From assembly GCA_943362175.1 (NCBI GenBank), contig CALRIU020000014.1, forward strand, positions 1 through 64,000: 64,000 nt of DNA. Direction: 5' to 3'. Within the stretch, counting starts at the first letter, position 1, and every line of letters starts with the position of its first letter. The position numbers were made by a program, and so were the translations under genes. The stretch comes from UBA4416 sp943362175 (GTDB lineage: Bacteria; Bacteroidota; Bacteroidia; B-17B0; Aurantibacillaceae). This document shows, in pieces, positions 38,134 through 47,613 of this stretch. The notes under the pieces are model-generated. The model was given only the letters and a program-made list of their open reading frames with translations, was not told the DNA's origin and made no database searches.

Positions 38134-39121
38134 AATACATTAAATTAATAGCGTCAAGGTCATATAATACAATACGCCTGTGTTCTACAGGTAGGCTTTT
38201 TTGCAGAAGTCCGGCGGCATGCAACAGCACGTCATCATCGACCGCTTCATACTTCAGTACATCACCGGCTTCATAGGAAACACCATGGCGCACAGCAGCT
38301 TTTTTAAGGGTATACACCGCGTGGCCGCCGCTGTAAAAATAAGAAGTATCTGCCACCTCAGGCAAGTGTTTTTTAGTGATGAGCCCTTTGATGCTTCCGT
38401 TGCGGTAATGCACATACCAGCGGAAGATGGGTAAGGCCACATCCAGGTGCAGGGCGTAGCTTCTGATGTAAGGCGTGTAAGCCGAAGCCGTGGCGGCATC
38501 GAAAATGGAATTGGGAGCTCCGGCGTCCTGTAATGTTCCCATGTTATAAAACATGAGCATGCCGCCATCTGCCGGCGGTACACCCGTGCGCAGCGGGTAT
38601 TTGATCTGGTGCAGGCGAATCGTGGCCGTGAGTTTGACCGGCTTTGGCAATTGCTTTTTAAGAGCCTCCAGGAATAAAAAGTAACGCGCTTTCGTTTTAT
38701 CGGACCAGTCGCAGTCGATCTGCAGCTCCGGGTAAGAGGCGCGCAGGCCGGCGATTTTCTTCAGGATATTTTTTGCCAGGCCCACCGCTTCCGTATCGGC
38801 ATTCAGTCGCAGGAAGGTGCGGTTGGTGATAAAGACGACCGGGATCACGGATAGCTCTTCCGGCAGGTGCTCCAGGCTGTCGACCACACCGAGGGGTTCG
38901 GGCCGGCCGTTTTCTTCTTGGGTATCCACATCAAAAAAGCGCACATACAAGGTGCTTACTCCGTAAGTTTTCAAAGCTGCCCGCTCGCCGGGAGATAAGA
39001 GGGCTTTCGTTCGCCAGAAATAAAAGGAAGCCTCCGCCGAAGGCTTTTGGCAGGACGGCAACAGGAGAGAGAAATTAAAACAGGCAAAGGCGATCAGCCT
39101 TGCCACACCGGCTTTATTCAA
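38090..39121 (-). CDS. Lipoprotein of unknown function, TIM-barrel-like
   Basis: A 343-residue protein with a lipobox (SLLLPSC, Cys near residue 24). The body (FYFWRTKALLSPGER, STLYVRFFDVD, LQIDCDWSDKTKARYF, VKLTATIRLHQ, GGMLMFYNMGT) has the order of strands and acidic residues of a glycosidase-like (beta/alpha)8 barrel, but no family signature that I can name. Acidic candidates lie in QIDCDWSD and in FFDVDTQEE. It is translated from a frame that overlaps kup at its start and the TPR lipoprotein at its end. Inference: an outer-membrane or periplasmic protein made with the transporter. Confidence 0.75.
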   Translation of the reverse strand: MNKAGVARLIAFACFNFSLLLPSCQKPSAEASFYFWRTKALLSPGERAALKTYGVSTLYVRFFDVDTQEENGRPEPLGVVDSLEHLPEELSVIPVVFITNRTFLRLNADTEAVGLAKNILKKIAGLRASYPELQIDCDWSDKTKARYFLFLEALKKQLPKPVKLTATIRLHQIKYPLRTGVPPADGGMLMFYNMGTLQDAGAPNSIFDAATASAYTPYIRSYALHLDVALPIFRWYVHYRNGSIKGLITKKHLPEVADTSYFYSGGHAVYTLKKAAVRHGVSYEAGDVLKYEAVDDDVLLHAAGLLQKSLPVEHRRIVLYDLDAINLMYYESNTLQNVYSTFR

Positions 39122-41066
39122 TGCGTTTCAGATGAAGCTCTTTGGGTTTGCTGATGATCATCGGGAACTTCTCGATTTTCACCGAGCTGCTGTCGAGGCC
39201 GAATGCTTTGGCCTCGCTCAGGCTCAGGCGCTTGAGCAGGAAGTACACATTCAGGATCATTTTCTCGAAGAAAGGCAGATCGTTCTCGTACGACAGGAAT
39301 TTTTCCAGTACCACGAATTTGAAATCGCCGATCACATTATTTTTATTCAGGGATTCATAGCGGCTGGTGATATCCACTTCCTTGTTCTTCACCATGTCGG
39401 CCACCACATGCCTGAACATGAGGTTGATCTTAGGCGCCACTCGGAAGCCCAGGCGGAAGTCGATGCGGATGATGTCCTCGTTGGCAATGTGTGTCACCTT
39501 ATAGTCCATGCGGTAAGGCTCATCCACCACATCCACATGCACAAACCAGTACACGTCCGCTTTTTTCGGCCGCTTCTGCAAAATGGAATAGATCACTTTC
39601 GACTCGATGGTGGCGGGGTTGTTGGCACTCGTCATGTAGATGAGGTGCGTGGCGTATTTCTGGATCGATGGATCGGAGCTGAGGTCAACGAGCATCTGCT
39701 TGTAGTTGGCCAGAGGAACAATGTCGGTATAGCGCTGCCGGATGAGCTTGGCGATATACCAGCAGCCCATCACCGAAGCCAGGAACATCGCAATCAGCAG
39801 GGTAATGTAACCGCCTTTCGGGAATTTTTCGAGGTTGGCGATCAGGAACGAGCCTTCCACGATGATGTAGACCACCACAAACACGTAAATAAACAGGCGC
39901 GGGTATTTTTTGAGGCGCATGAAAAAGGCCAGCAGGCGCGAGGACATGATCATGCCCAGGATAATGGTGAGGCCGTAAGCAGCTTCCATTTCCTTCGACT
40001 CTTTGAAGAACCAGACGATGAAGATGCAACCGGTGTACAGGAGCCAGTTGATGGAAGGAATGTACATCTGCCCTTTGAGATCGGTCGGGTATTTGATTTC
40101 CACCTTCGGCCAGAAGTTGAGGCGCATGGCCTCGTTGATGAGGGTGAAGGAGCCGCTGATCAACGCCTGGGAAGCTACCACCGTGGCGATGGTGGCAATG
40201 CCGATCCCCATAGGCAGGAACCATTCGGGCATGATGGCATAAAAGGGATTATCACCGTCGAGCAGCTTGCCGTCGTTGGAAATGAGCCAGGCCGTTTGCC
40301 CCATATAGTTCAGCACAAGCATGCTTTTCACGAAGATCCAGCTGATGCGGATGTTCTGGCGGCCACAGTGGCCCATGTCCGAGTACAGGGCTTCGGCACC
40401 CGTGGTACACAGGAAGACAGCGCCCAGGAGCCAGAAAGCGCCTTTGTGAGTAAATAATAAGTGCAGCCCGTAGTAGGGGTTCAGGGCTTTCAGCACGGTG
40501 AGATCGTGCGAGAGGCTGATGACGCCCATGGTGCCGAGGGTAAGGAACCAGACGAGCATCACCGGTCCGAAAAACTTACCGATGAATTTGGTACCGAACT
40601 GTTGAATAAAGAAGAGCAGGGTAATGATGGCAATGACGATAGGGATGGTATGGATATGGCTGAAGCGTGGGATGAGCTTTAAGCCCTCTACGGCGGAAGC
40701 TACGGAAATAGGAGGTGTAATGATACCTTCTCCCAGGATACAGCAGCCGCCGATGATGGCCGGAAAGATCAGCCATTTGCGCTTGGCTTTTTTGATGAGG
40801 GCGTAGAGCGAGAAAATACCGCCTTCCCCTTTATTGTCGGCTCTCAGTGTAAAGATCACATACTTGATGGTAGTTTGCAGGGTCAGGGTCCAGAACACGA
40901 GCGACATGCCTCCCAGGATTACCTCCGCGTTGATGGGGCCTTCACCTACAATCGCTTTCATCACATAGAGAGGGGAGGTACCGATGTCGCCGTAAATAAT
41001 TCCGAGTGTAACTAACAAACCGGCCGCAGTCACTTTACTCAGTTGGCCATGATGATGAGAGCTCAT
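39114..41066 (-). CDS. kup: KUP-type low-affinity potassium transporter
   Basis: A 650-residue inner-membrane K+/H+ symporter. The family signature LGIIYGDIGTSPLYVMKAI (residues ~21-39) is present, as are GGIFSLYALIKKA and the GAVFLCTTGAEALYSDMGH segment. About 12 hydrophobic helices occupy the first ~430 residues and a cytoplasmic C-terminal domain follows. Length is normal. It is the first gene of an operon with two unknown lipoproteins; the overlap with the next gene is 8 bases. Potassium uptake is the established role. No riboswitch (ydaO/kdp type) is seen in the leader. Confidence 0.95.
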   Translation of the reverse strand: MSSHHHGQLSKVTAAGLLVTLGIIYGDIGTSPLYVMKAIVGEGPINAEVILGGMSLVFWTLTLQTTIKYVIFTLRADNKGEGGIFSLYALIKKAKRKWLIFPAIIGGCCILGEGIITPPISVASAVEGLKLIPRFSHIHTIPIVIAIITLLFFIQQFGTKFIGKFFGPVMLVWFLTLGTMGVISLSHDLTVLKALNPYYGLHLLFTHKGAFWLLGAVFLCTTGAEALYSDMGHCGRQNIRISWIFVKSMLVLNYMGQTAWLISNDGKLLDGDNPFYAIMPEWFLPMGIGIATIATVVASQALISGSFTLINEAMRLNFWPKVEIKYPTDLKGQMYIPSINWLLYTGCIFIVWFFKESKEMEAAYGLTIILGMIMSSRLLAFFMRLKKYPRLFIYVFVVVYIIVEGSFLIANLEKFPKGGYITLLIAMFLASVMGCWYIAKLIRQRYTDIVPLANYKQMLVDLSSDPSIQKYATHLIYMTSANNPATIESKVIYSILQKRPKKADVYWFVHVDVVDEPYRMDYKVTHIANEDIIRIDFRLGFRVAPKINLMFRHVVADMVKNKEVDITSRYESLNKNNVIGDFKFVVLEKFLSYENDLPFFEKMILNVYFLLKRLSLSEAKAFGLDSSSVKIEKFPMIISKPKELHLKRIE

Positions 41067-41288
41067 GTCATGTGTATGTATTGGATTAAAGGTGTAAAAT
41101 TACTACTAAATGCTTTGCCGGGCGGCATTTTCGTTAAATTATTGTAAAATAAAGTCCCCTGAAAATTTGACATTACAGGCGATATTCCTTTTACTTGTAA
41201 AATCCGTAATTTAACGCTCCCGTTAGCTTTTTTTTGTACCTTTAAATACTCGGTTAGCACATCCTCAAAATATTTAATTATAGACAAC

Positions 41289-43988
41289 ATGTTTAAGTGG
41301 CGTTACCTTCTTTTTGTTCTTTTTATCGTTGGTTTTTTCAATACGGCAGAAGCAACCCATAACCGCGCCGGCGAGATTACCTATACCTGGCTTTACGGCT
41401 ATACCTACCGCATCAAGGTAACCACCTATACCAACATTGGCGGCCCCAACCTGGCCGACCGCTGCTACGATACACTTTACTTCGGCGATGGCACGCGGGC
41501 AGTGGTACCGCGGACCAACGGCAATACCAAGAACCTGTGTCCGGGCGGCCCTTCCAACCAGCCGCCTTTTGATGGCGTGGCGATTACCTCTACCATCAAG
41601 CTGAACGAGTATGTGATCGACCATACTTATCCCGGACCAAGCGTCTACAGGATGAGCATGACGGATCCCAACCGGAATGCGGGTGTGATCAACCTTCCCA
41701 ACTCTGTCAACCAGGTGTTCTACATCGAGTCTTACCTGGTCATCTCCACCTTTATGGGGCCCAACAGCTCCCCGGTGCTTACCATCCCGCCTATCGATAA
41801 GGGTTGTGTGAACAAATGCTTTCTGCACAACCCCGGGGCTTCCGATCCGGACGGTGACAGCTTATCCTACGAATTGACCTTTTGCCGCGGGCTCAACGGC
41901 CTGATGTGCCCGGGCTACAACTACCCGGCTACAGGAGCCGGCGGAACCTATAACGTAAACCCGATTACGGGGACGCTCACCTGGTGTTCGCCACAGCAAC
42001 AGGGAGAGTATAACCTCGCCATGTTCATCAAGGAATGGCGCAAGGACAATGACGGCATATACAGGCTTGTGGGTTATGTGATCCGCGACTTACAGGTGGA
42101 TGTGGGGGTGTGTAATAACAATCCTCCTGTCATCAGGCCGATTACCGATACCTGCGTGCTTGCCGGAAGCACCATTACCAAAGGCATCCTGGCTACCGAT
42201 CCGGATAATGATGTGATTAAGCTGACTGCTAATGGAGGGCCGTTCAATGTGCCTTCTTCACCAGCGACCTTTGCCTCTGCACAAGGCTTCAGCCCGGTGA
42301 GCGGAACCTTTAGCTGGCAAACCAATTGCTCCCACATCCGGAAATCGCCTTACCAGGTAACGGTGAAAGCGGAAGACCAGGACCCGGACATTAACCTTGT
42401 AGACTTCAAAACGTTTAACATTACGGTGGTGGCCCCACCGCCACTCAATTTTACGGCCACGCCCCTGGGTACGAGTGTGAAGCTGAGCTGGAAAAAACCG
42501 GTCTGCCAGAACATTTCCGGCAATAAGATCAAGTACTATTGTGTGTACCGCAAATCGGATTGTGCGCCCTGGGTGCATGGACTATGCGAAACGGGGGTTC
42601 CGGCATCGTCGGGCTTCACAAAGATAGGCTGTACCACCAGCATCAACGACACCACCTTCCTTGATACGAATAATGGCAACGGCCTGTCGCAGGGTACCAA
42701 CTACAGCTATGTGGTGGAAGCCGTGTATGACGATGGGGCGCTCAGCTATGCTTCCACGCAGGTATGCGTACAGCTCAAGCGCGATGTGCCTATTCTCATC
42801 AATGTAGATGTGCAGACCACCAGCTCAAGCACAGGTTCGGTATTTGTGAGGTGGATTAAGCCATTGCTGGGATTCAATGCCCTCGATACCATTGCAGTTC
42901 CCGGTCCGTATGAGTTCAGGCTGATGCACCATGATGGGTTCACCGGAACCTTTACACAGGCCTACTCGGTTACCAGGCCTTATTTCAAGGCCTTAAACCA
43001 ACTTACGGATACAACCTTTGTTCATACGGGTCTTAATACGGACGGGCTTCCTCATAGCTATAAAATTGAGTTCTATGCCAACGGGCAGTTTGTGGGCAAC
43101 GGGCAAAAGGCCTCTTCGGTATTTCTGTCGGTTGCCTCCAGCGATAATACACTTTCCCTGAGCTGGCAGCAACAGGTGCCCTGGGCCAACTTTAAATATT
43201 ACATCTACAGAAAAGCGCCGTCGCAGGCTTCTTTTACGCTCATCGACAGCACAAGCACGCTGACGTTTGTAGATGACACCCTCGTGAACGGTGCCCTGTA
43301 TTGCTACAAGGTATTATCAAAAGGGCAATACTCCGATCCTAACATCTACAGGCCGCTGCTCAACTACAGCCAGGAAGTATGCGCCAAGCCCATAGATACC
43401 ACGCCGCCCTGCTCTCCGACCTTAACCATCCAGTCCGATTGCCAGAAGCCGTCCTTATCGCTCATCTGGAATAATCCGAACCATGTGTGCAGCGACGACG
43501 CTGTCAGATACAAGCTTTACTTTGCGGAAACCGAAGATGCGCCGCTTGTATTATGGGATTCGATTATGGCCATCAACGATACGGTCATTAATTTCGATAA
43601 CCTGGAGTCCATTGCGGGTTGCTATGCCATTACGGCCATCGACTCCTTCAACAATCAGAGTCTGCAGAGTGCGAAAATTTGCGTGGATAACTGCCCTGAA
43701 TACGAGCTGCCGAACGTAATTACGCTCAATGGCGATGGGGTCAACGATTTCTTCAAGCCCATCATCAACAAGTTTGTGAAAGACATCGACCTCAAAATAT
43801 ACAACCGCTGGGGCAACCTCGTGTATGAAACCACCGACCCTAAAATTATGTGGGATGGTAAATCCATGCAGATGAAAGAGATTGTGACGGAAGGAACTTA
43901 CTTCTACGTCTGCCAGGTCAATGAGATCAGGGTTGCCGGCATCAGGTCGCGCTACCTGAAGGGATTTGTCCAGGTCTTTCATAAGTAG
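41289..43988 (+). CDS. Secreted protein with T9SS type B sorting domain
   Basis: An 899-residue protein with a signal peptide (LLFVLFIVGFFNTAEA). Residues 24-340 include a beta-rich region starting THNRAGEITYTWLYG, with repeated DPDGDS/DPDNDV motifs. The middle contains fibronectin III-like domains (VKLSWKKPVC, YYCVYRKSD, LSLSWQQQVPWANFKYYIYRKAP). The C-terminus is the gliding-motility domain, beginning LPNVITLNGDGVNDFF, where the usual FTPNGDG is changed to ITLNGDG; the remainder (IYNRWGNLVYE, GTYFYVCQV) is intact. Export by the type IX system is inferred. It is 9 bases upstream of the histidine kinase gene, so the two may be co-transcribed. Confidence 0.88.
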   Translation: MFKWRYLLFVLFIVGFFNTAEATHNRAGEITYTWLYGYTYRIKVTTYTNIGGPNLADRCYDTLYFGDGTRAVVPRTNGNTKNLCPGGPSNQPPFDGVAITSTIKLNEYVIDHTYPGPSVYRMSMTDPNRNAGVINLPNSVNQVFYIESYLVISTFMGPNSSPVLTIPPIDKGCVNKCFLHNPGASDPDGDSLSYELTFCRGLNGLMCPGYNYPATGAGGTYNVNPITGTLTWCSPQQQGEYNLAMFIKEWRKDNDGIYRLVGYVIRDLQVDVGVCNNNPPVIRPITDTCVLAGSTITKGILATDPDNDVIKLTANGGPFNVPSSPATFASAQGFSPVSGTFSWQTNCSHIRKSPYQVTVKAEDQDPDINLVDFKTFNITVVAPPPLNFTATPLGTSVKLSWKKPVCQNISGNKIKYYCVYRKSDCAPWVHGLCETGVPASSGFTKIGCTTSINDTTFLDTNNGNGLSQGTNYSYVVEAVYDDGALSYASTQVCVQLKRDVPILINVDVQTTSSSTGSVFVRWIKPLLGFNALDTIAVPGPYEFRLMHHDGFTGTFTQAYSVTRPYFKALNQLTDTTFVHTGLNTDGLPHSYKIEFYANGQFVGNGQKASSVFLSVASSDNTLSLSWQQQVPWANFKYYIYRKAPSQASFTLIDSTSTLTFVDDTLVNGALYCYKVLSKGQYSDPNIYRPLLNYSQEVCAKPIDTTPPCSPTLTIQSDCQKPSLSLIWNNPNHVCSDDAVRYKLYFAETEDAPLVLWDSIMAINDTVINFDNLESIAGCYAITAIDSFNNQSLQSAKICVDNCPEYELPNVITLNGDGVNDFFKPIINKFVKDIDLKIYNRWGNLVYETTDPKIMWDGKSMQMKEIVTEGTYFYVCQVNEIRVAGIRSRYLKGFVQVFHK

Positions 43989-43997
43989 AGGGGTGAT

Positions 43998-44957
43998 ATG
44001 TCGAAACGTACCACGCTGATATTTACAGGGCTTGTTGGCTACATCGTGCTGCAGTTCCTGTGGTGGGAAGTGTTGCTGGTGCGCCAGTCGAATGCAAACA
44101 TTTACAACGAGCAGAAGATTGCCGCGCTGTCTACCACGGATCCCGGCATCATTACCCGCGACATTGCCTTCCTTGAGCAAAAGAAAATGAAGCGCGTATA
44201 CATGATTGTGGGCGAAGGCTCTGTATTCCTGCTCATCCTCCTCTTTGGCGTTAGCCTGGTGAGGCGCTCCGTTAAGCGTGAAAATGAGCTGGCCAATCAG
44301 CAGAAAAATTTTATCCTCAGCGTATCGCATGAGCTCAAAACACCGATTGCCGCCAGCAAGCTGCAATTGCAGACCCTGTTGAAACACGAGCTGGAGCGGG
44401 AGAAGCAGAAGCAGCTGCTCACCAACGCCCTCAACGAAACAGAGCGCCTGCACAAGCTGGTAGATAATGTGCTGCTTGCCAACCAGATTGAGAACGATAA
44501 CCTGGCCCTGCAAAAGGAGAGCCTTGATCTGAGCCTGTTGATACAGAACACGCTGAGCCGCTATTTCCAGGCACAGCTCGATTCGGGATCACTGCGCAGT
44601 GAAGTTGAGCCGGGGATTCGTTATTCGGGCGATAAGGATTTGCTTCCTTCTGTCGTCATCAACCTTGTGGAAAATGCCTTTAAGTACTCCTTCGAAACGC
44701 CTGAGGTCACTGTGATGCTGAGCATGCAAAACGGAAAGCCCTTGCTGGAAGTGAGGGACCGGGGTTGTGGCATTGCGGCAGGCGAAAAGCAGAAGATCTT
44801 CGAAAAGTTTTTCAGGAGTGGGGATGAGGACACGCGCAAAACCAAAGGTACGGGCATCGGTCTTTACATTGTGAAACGTATCTGCGACCTTCACCAGGCA
44901 AAGATTACGGTGCTTGGCAACCAGCCATCCGGAAGTATTTTCCAGGTGCAGTTTTAG
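43998..44957 (+). CDS. Two-helix membrane sensor histidine kinase
   Basis: A 319-residue kinase. Two hydrophobic helices (~8-28 and ~66-88) frame a short 35-residue periplasmic loop, so there is no sizeable sensor domain. The HisKA phospho-acceptor is His111 in ILSVSHELKTPIAASK; the ATPase domain has VVINLVENAFKYS, RDRGCGIAAGE and GTGIGLYIVKRI. No HAMP domain is obvious. No response regulator is next to it. Only 9 bases separate it from the secreted-protein gene, which hints at linked expression. Confidence 0.9.
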   Translation: MSKRTTLIFTGLVGYIVLQFLWWEVLLVRQSNANIYNEQKIAALSTTDPGIITRDIAFLEQKKMKRVYMIVGEGSVFLLILLFGVSLVRRSVKRENELANQQKNFILSVSHELKTPIAASKLQLQTLLKHELEREKQKQLLTNALNETERLHKLVDNVLLANQIENDNLALQKESLDLSLLIQNTLSRYFQAQLDSGSLRSEVEPGIRYSGDKDLLPSVVINLVENAFKYSFETPEVTVMLSMQNGKPLLEVRDRGCGIAAGEKQKIFEKFFRSGDEDTRKTKGTGIGLYIVKRICDLHQAKITVLGNQPSGSIFQVQF

Positions 44958-45321
44958 AGTCATGGCCCCCAGATGACGGAGATTTTAGAACACTAACAAT
45001 CACATAGGGACATAAGAAACATAGAGAACCACAAGAGGATCATAGGTGTGGTAGTTTAGCTCTGATCTGTTCTCCCGGTTCTCTTCTAAGATGTCTTATA
45101 TGCTATGCTTAAAGAAGCATGTCTATGCCGCGGGCAGGCGAGGAGCTATGTCACGCCGATGAGTCGGATATAGGGCAACATCGTGACTTAAGAAGCATAG
45201 AAAACCCAAAGAGATGATGGCTCTCCGTTCCCTGGCTCTCCTTTCTATGTATCCAGGTGGTTTAATAAACCTATAATTTAGTATGTTTGTGTGCCGGGCG
45301 AATCCGGTTTACGACCTACTT
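44958..45321. repeat. Gene-free interval with CACATAG-type repeats
   Basis: About 360 bases between the kinase and the substrate-binding protein gene. It has aatcacatagggacataagaa (44999 on), then further short runs of the kind atagaacc, and ctttctatgtatccaggtggttt near 45245. These are degenerate members of the family seen at 35700-35930. A palindromic part lies around 45116-45200. No gene is supported. Confidence 0.55.
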
Positions 45322-46461
45322 ATGATCAGGATCATTACTTGTTTTACCCTTATCGGCCTGGCGTTGGTTTCCTGCCAGGGAAAGCACCCGGAAACCGCAA
45401 CGGCCCAGAACGCAGGGGTAACAAGCGACAGCCTGCATTATGCCAAACGCTTTGCCATCCGGCATGAGAAGGAATATACCATCCTGGAAATTTACGGGAA
45501 TAAAGAGAACCGGCAAGTGACCTCTACCTTTATCCTGTACCCGGATAAGAAACCGGTTTACAGCATCGATGCTTATTATGTGAAGATTCCGGTGAAGCGC
45601 GTGGCCAGCATGAGCTCCGTGTACAGCCTCATGCTCATGGCCCTGGGTGAAGCCAACAGCATTGCCGCGATCGATAATGCGGAGTATTACACCGATTCTT
45701 TTATTCAAACGCAGGTGAGCGAGGGCAAGGTGCTGGAGCTTTCCAAAGGGCCGCAGATAGAGATAGAAAAAACCCTGGCCCTGAAACCCGATCTGCTGCT
45801 CACCTTCGGGATGGGTAACCCGGAGGCCGACCTCGATAAAAAACTGTTGCAGGCGCAGGTACCCGTAGCCATTAGCCTCGACCACCTCGAAGAAACGCCG
45901 CTGGCCCGCGCCGAATGGATCAAGTTTTACGCCTGCTTTTTCAATAAGCAGCGCATGGCCGATTCCATTTTCAGCGCCAGCGAAAAAAAATACCACGAGC
46001 TCAAAGCCCTGGTGGCGAACGAAGCTCAAAAACCGACGGTGCTCACCGAGATCAAGTACGGCGATACCTGGTATGTGCCCTCGGGGATCAGCTACATGGC
46101 CAGCCTCATTGCCGATGCGGGCGGCGACTATTTCTGGAAAGACGACCACAAAACGGGCAGCACGCCTTTGTCTTTTGAAATGGTGTATGCCAAAGCCAAA
46201 GATTGCGATGTGTGGATTAACACCTATAACCTGAACTCCAAAAAGGAGCTGCTGGCTTATGATGCACGTTACGGGCTCTTCAACGCCTATAAAAAAGACA
46301 GGGTATATAATAACAACAAGGTGCAGAATGCCAAAGGCTACAGCAACTATTGGGAAACCGCCATGTTGCAGCCCGAAGCGGTGCTGGCCGATCTTATTGC
46401 GATTTTATACCCGGCGCGCCTACCAGATCATGTATTTACCTATTATAAGAAACTGGAATGA
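45322..46461 (+). CDS. ABC transporter substrate-binding lipoprotein (BtuF/FepB type)
   Basis: A 379-residue periplasmic binding protein of the cobalamin/iron-siderophore group. I choose the ATG at 45322 over the one at 45283 because it begins a lipoprotein signal (MIRIITCFTLIGLALVSC). The domain has PVKRVASMSSVYSLMLMALGE, KPDLLLTFGMGNPEADLDK, YGDTWYVPSGISYMASL and MVYAKAKDCDVWIN, the usual family segments. It delivers the ligand to the permease encoded at 46615. Substrate could be corrinoid, haem or siderophore; no cobalamin riboswitch is visible upstream. A 150-base repeat-rich gap separates it from the permease gene. Confidence 0.88.
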   Translation: MIRIITCFTLIGLALVSCQGKHPETATAQNAGVTSDSLHYAKRFAIRHEKEYTILEIYGNKENRQVTSTFILYPDKKPVYSIDAYYVKIPVKRVASMSSVYSLMLMALGEANSIAAIDNAEYYTDSFIQTQVSEGKVLELSKGPQIEIEKTLALKPDLLLTFGMGNPEADLDKKLLQAQVPVAISLDHLEETPLARAEWIKFYACFFNKQRMADSIFSASEKKYHELKALVANEAQKPTVLTEIKYGDTWYVPSGISYMASLIADAGGDYFWKDDHKTGSTPLSFEMVYAKAKDCDVWINTYNLNSKKELLAYDARYGLFNAYKKDRVYNNNKVQNAKGYSNYWETAMLQPEAVLADLIAILYPARLPDHVFTYYKKLE

Positions 46462-46471
46462 TGTTGGATCT

Positions 46472-46614
46472 ATGTATTTGCCCGGGAGTTTCAGGCCACG
46501 GCACGTCGCGATCAACCATCGGGTCGTTGACTGAGGCTCCCGAAGTCAACGAAGACCGGTGCCTTCGGCTCCGCTCAGGCACCGGTAACAATCACTAATC
46601 ACCAATCACTACTC
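46472..46614. repeat. Dispersed repeat between binding-protein and permease genes
   Basis: It carries gatcaaccatc (46510), the hairpin tcgttgact / agtcaacga (46524-46552), a second hairpin accggtgcct / aggcaccggt (46555-46586) enclosing tcggctccgctc, and aatcactaatcaccaatcact just before the permease start. The first part matches 17709-17769. Confidence 0.65.
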
Positions 46615-47613
46615 TTGTCCTCATCCAAATTCATAACGACTGCTCTTTGCCTGCTGGTGCTGGTGCTGATGCTGGCGCTCGCCGATCTCAGCTTCGGCAG
46701 TGTGAGCCTGTGGTCCTTGCAGGGTGATGATGCCATGTTTGCTACCATCCTGTACGATATCCGCCTGCCCAAAACGCTTACCTGCATCATCGCGGGCTCG
46801 GGCCTGGCCATGTGCGGCTTATTGTTTCAGAGCCTTTTCCGTAACCCGCTCGCAGGGCCTTATGTGCTGGGTGTGAGCAGCGGGGCCAGCCTCTTTGTGG
46901 CTTTGGCTACGATGGTGCTTACGTCTATCAACATCTCGGGCCTGTTCTTTGCCGGCAAGGCCATCATTGCCCTGTATTCCATTGCCGGGGCTTTCTTTGT
47001 TACCATCATTATCCTGGCGATCTCGCGGAAAACAAAAAGCAATGTCACCATTTTGCTGGTAGGCCTCATGCTCTCGCAGGTGCTGGGGGCCGCGCAGGGC
47101 CTTATCGAATACCTGAGCAGCGCCGATAAGCTGAAAACCTTTGTGCTCTGGAGTATGGGCAATGTGAGCAGCACCACCCTTTCCGACCTGGTGGTCGTTG
47201 GCCCGCTCAGCGCCCTGATTCTCCTCGCGGCGTTTTTCCTGGTGAAGCCGATGAATGCCATCCTGCTCAACGAGCAATATGCCCAGAACCTGGGCATCAA
47301 CGTGTCCGGCCTGCGGATCAAGGTCATCGTCATTACCTCTTTGCTGGTAGGCATCATCACGGCCTTTTGCGGGCCCATTGCTTTTGTGGGCATCTCCGTG
47401 CCTATTGCCTCGCGCTTGTTTTTCAAAACCTCGCACCACCTGCACCAGATGATGTTTTGTATGTTGCTGGGTGCTTCTGTGTTGCTGGCGGCCGATCTCA
47501 TCTGCCAGCTCATCAGCACGCAGTTTACCCTGCCGGTCAATACAGTGACCACGCTCATCGGCTCGCCGGTGGTCATTTATTTATTGTTTAAATCAAAGCT
47601 CAGCATCGGATGA
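46615..47613 (+). CDS. ABC transporter permease, FecCD/BtuC family
   Basis: A 332-residue integral membrane protein with about ten helices. Family segments: LSFGSVSLWSL, ILYDIRLPKTLTCIIAGSGLAMCGLLFQ in pieces, RNPLAGPYVLGVSSGASLF, and FCGPIAFVGISVPIASR. The gene appears to start with TTG at 46615 (MSSSKFITTA); no ATG is in frame further upstream before a stop, and the next in-frame ATG would remove part of the first helix. It overlaps the ATPase gene by four bases. Together with the binding protein it should import a corrinoid, haem or iron chelate. Confidence 0.9.
   Translation: MSSSKFITTALCLLVLVLMLALADLSFGSVSLWSLQGDDAMFATILYDIRLPKTLTCIIAGSGLAMCGLLFQSLFRNPLAGPYVLGVSSGASLFVALATMVLTSINISGLFFAGKAIIALYSIAGAFFVTIIILAISRKTKSNVTILLVGLMLSQVLGAAQGLIEYLSSADKLKTFVLWSMGNVSSTTLSDLVVVGPLSALILLAAFFLVKPMNAILLNEQYAQNLGINVSGLRIKVIVITSLLVGIITAFCGPIAFVGISVPIASRLFFKTSHHLHQMMFCMLLGASVLLAADLICQLISTQFTLPVNTVTTLIGSPVVIYLLFKSKLSIG

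Noticed and set aside
39132..40457. Long plus-strand frame (441 codons) opposite kup
   Set aside because: It is entirely antisense to a well-supported KUP transporter and has no recognisable domain; its His/Glu/Val-rich composition is what a reversed membrane-protein frame gives.
45000..45321. Cobalamin riboswitch before the ABC importer
   Set aside because: No B12-box sequence; the interval is made of short repeats.
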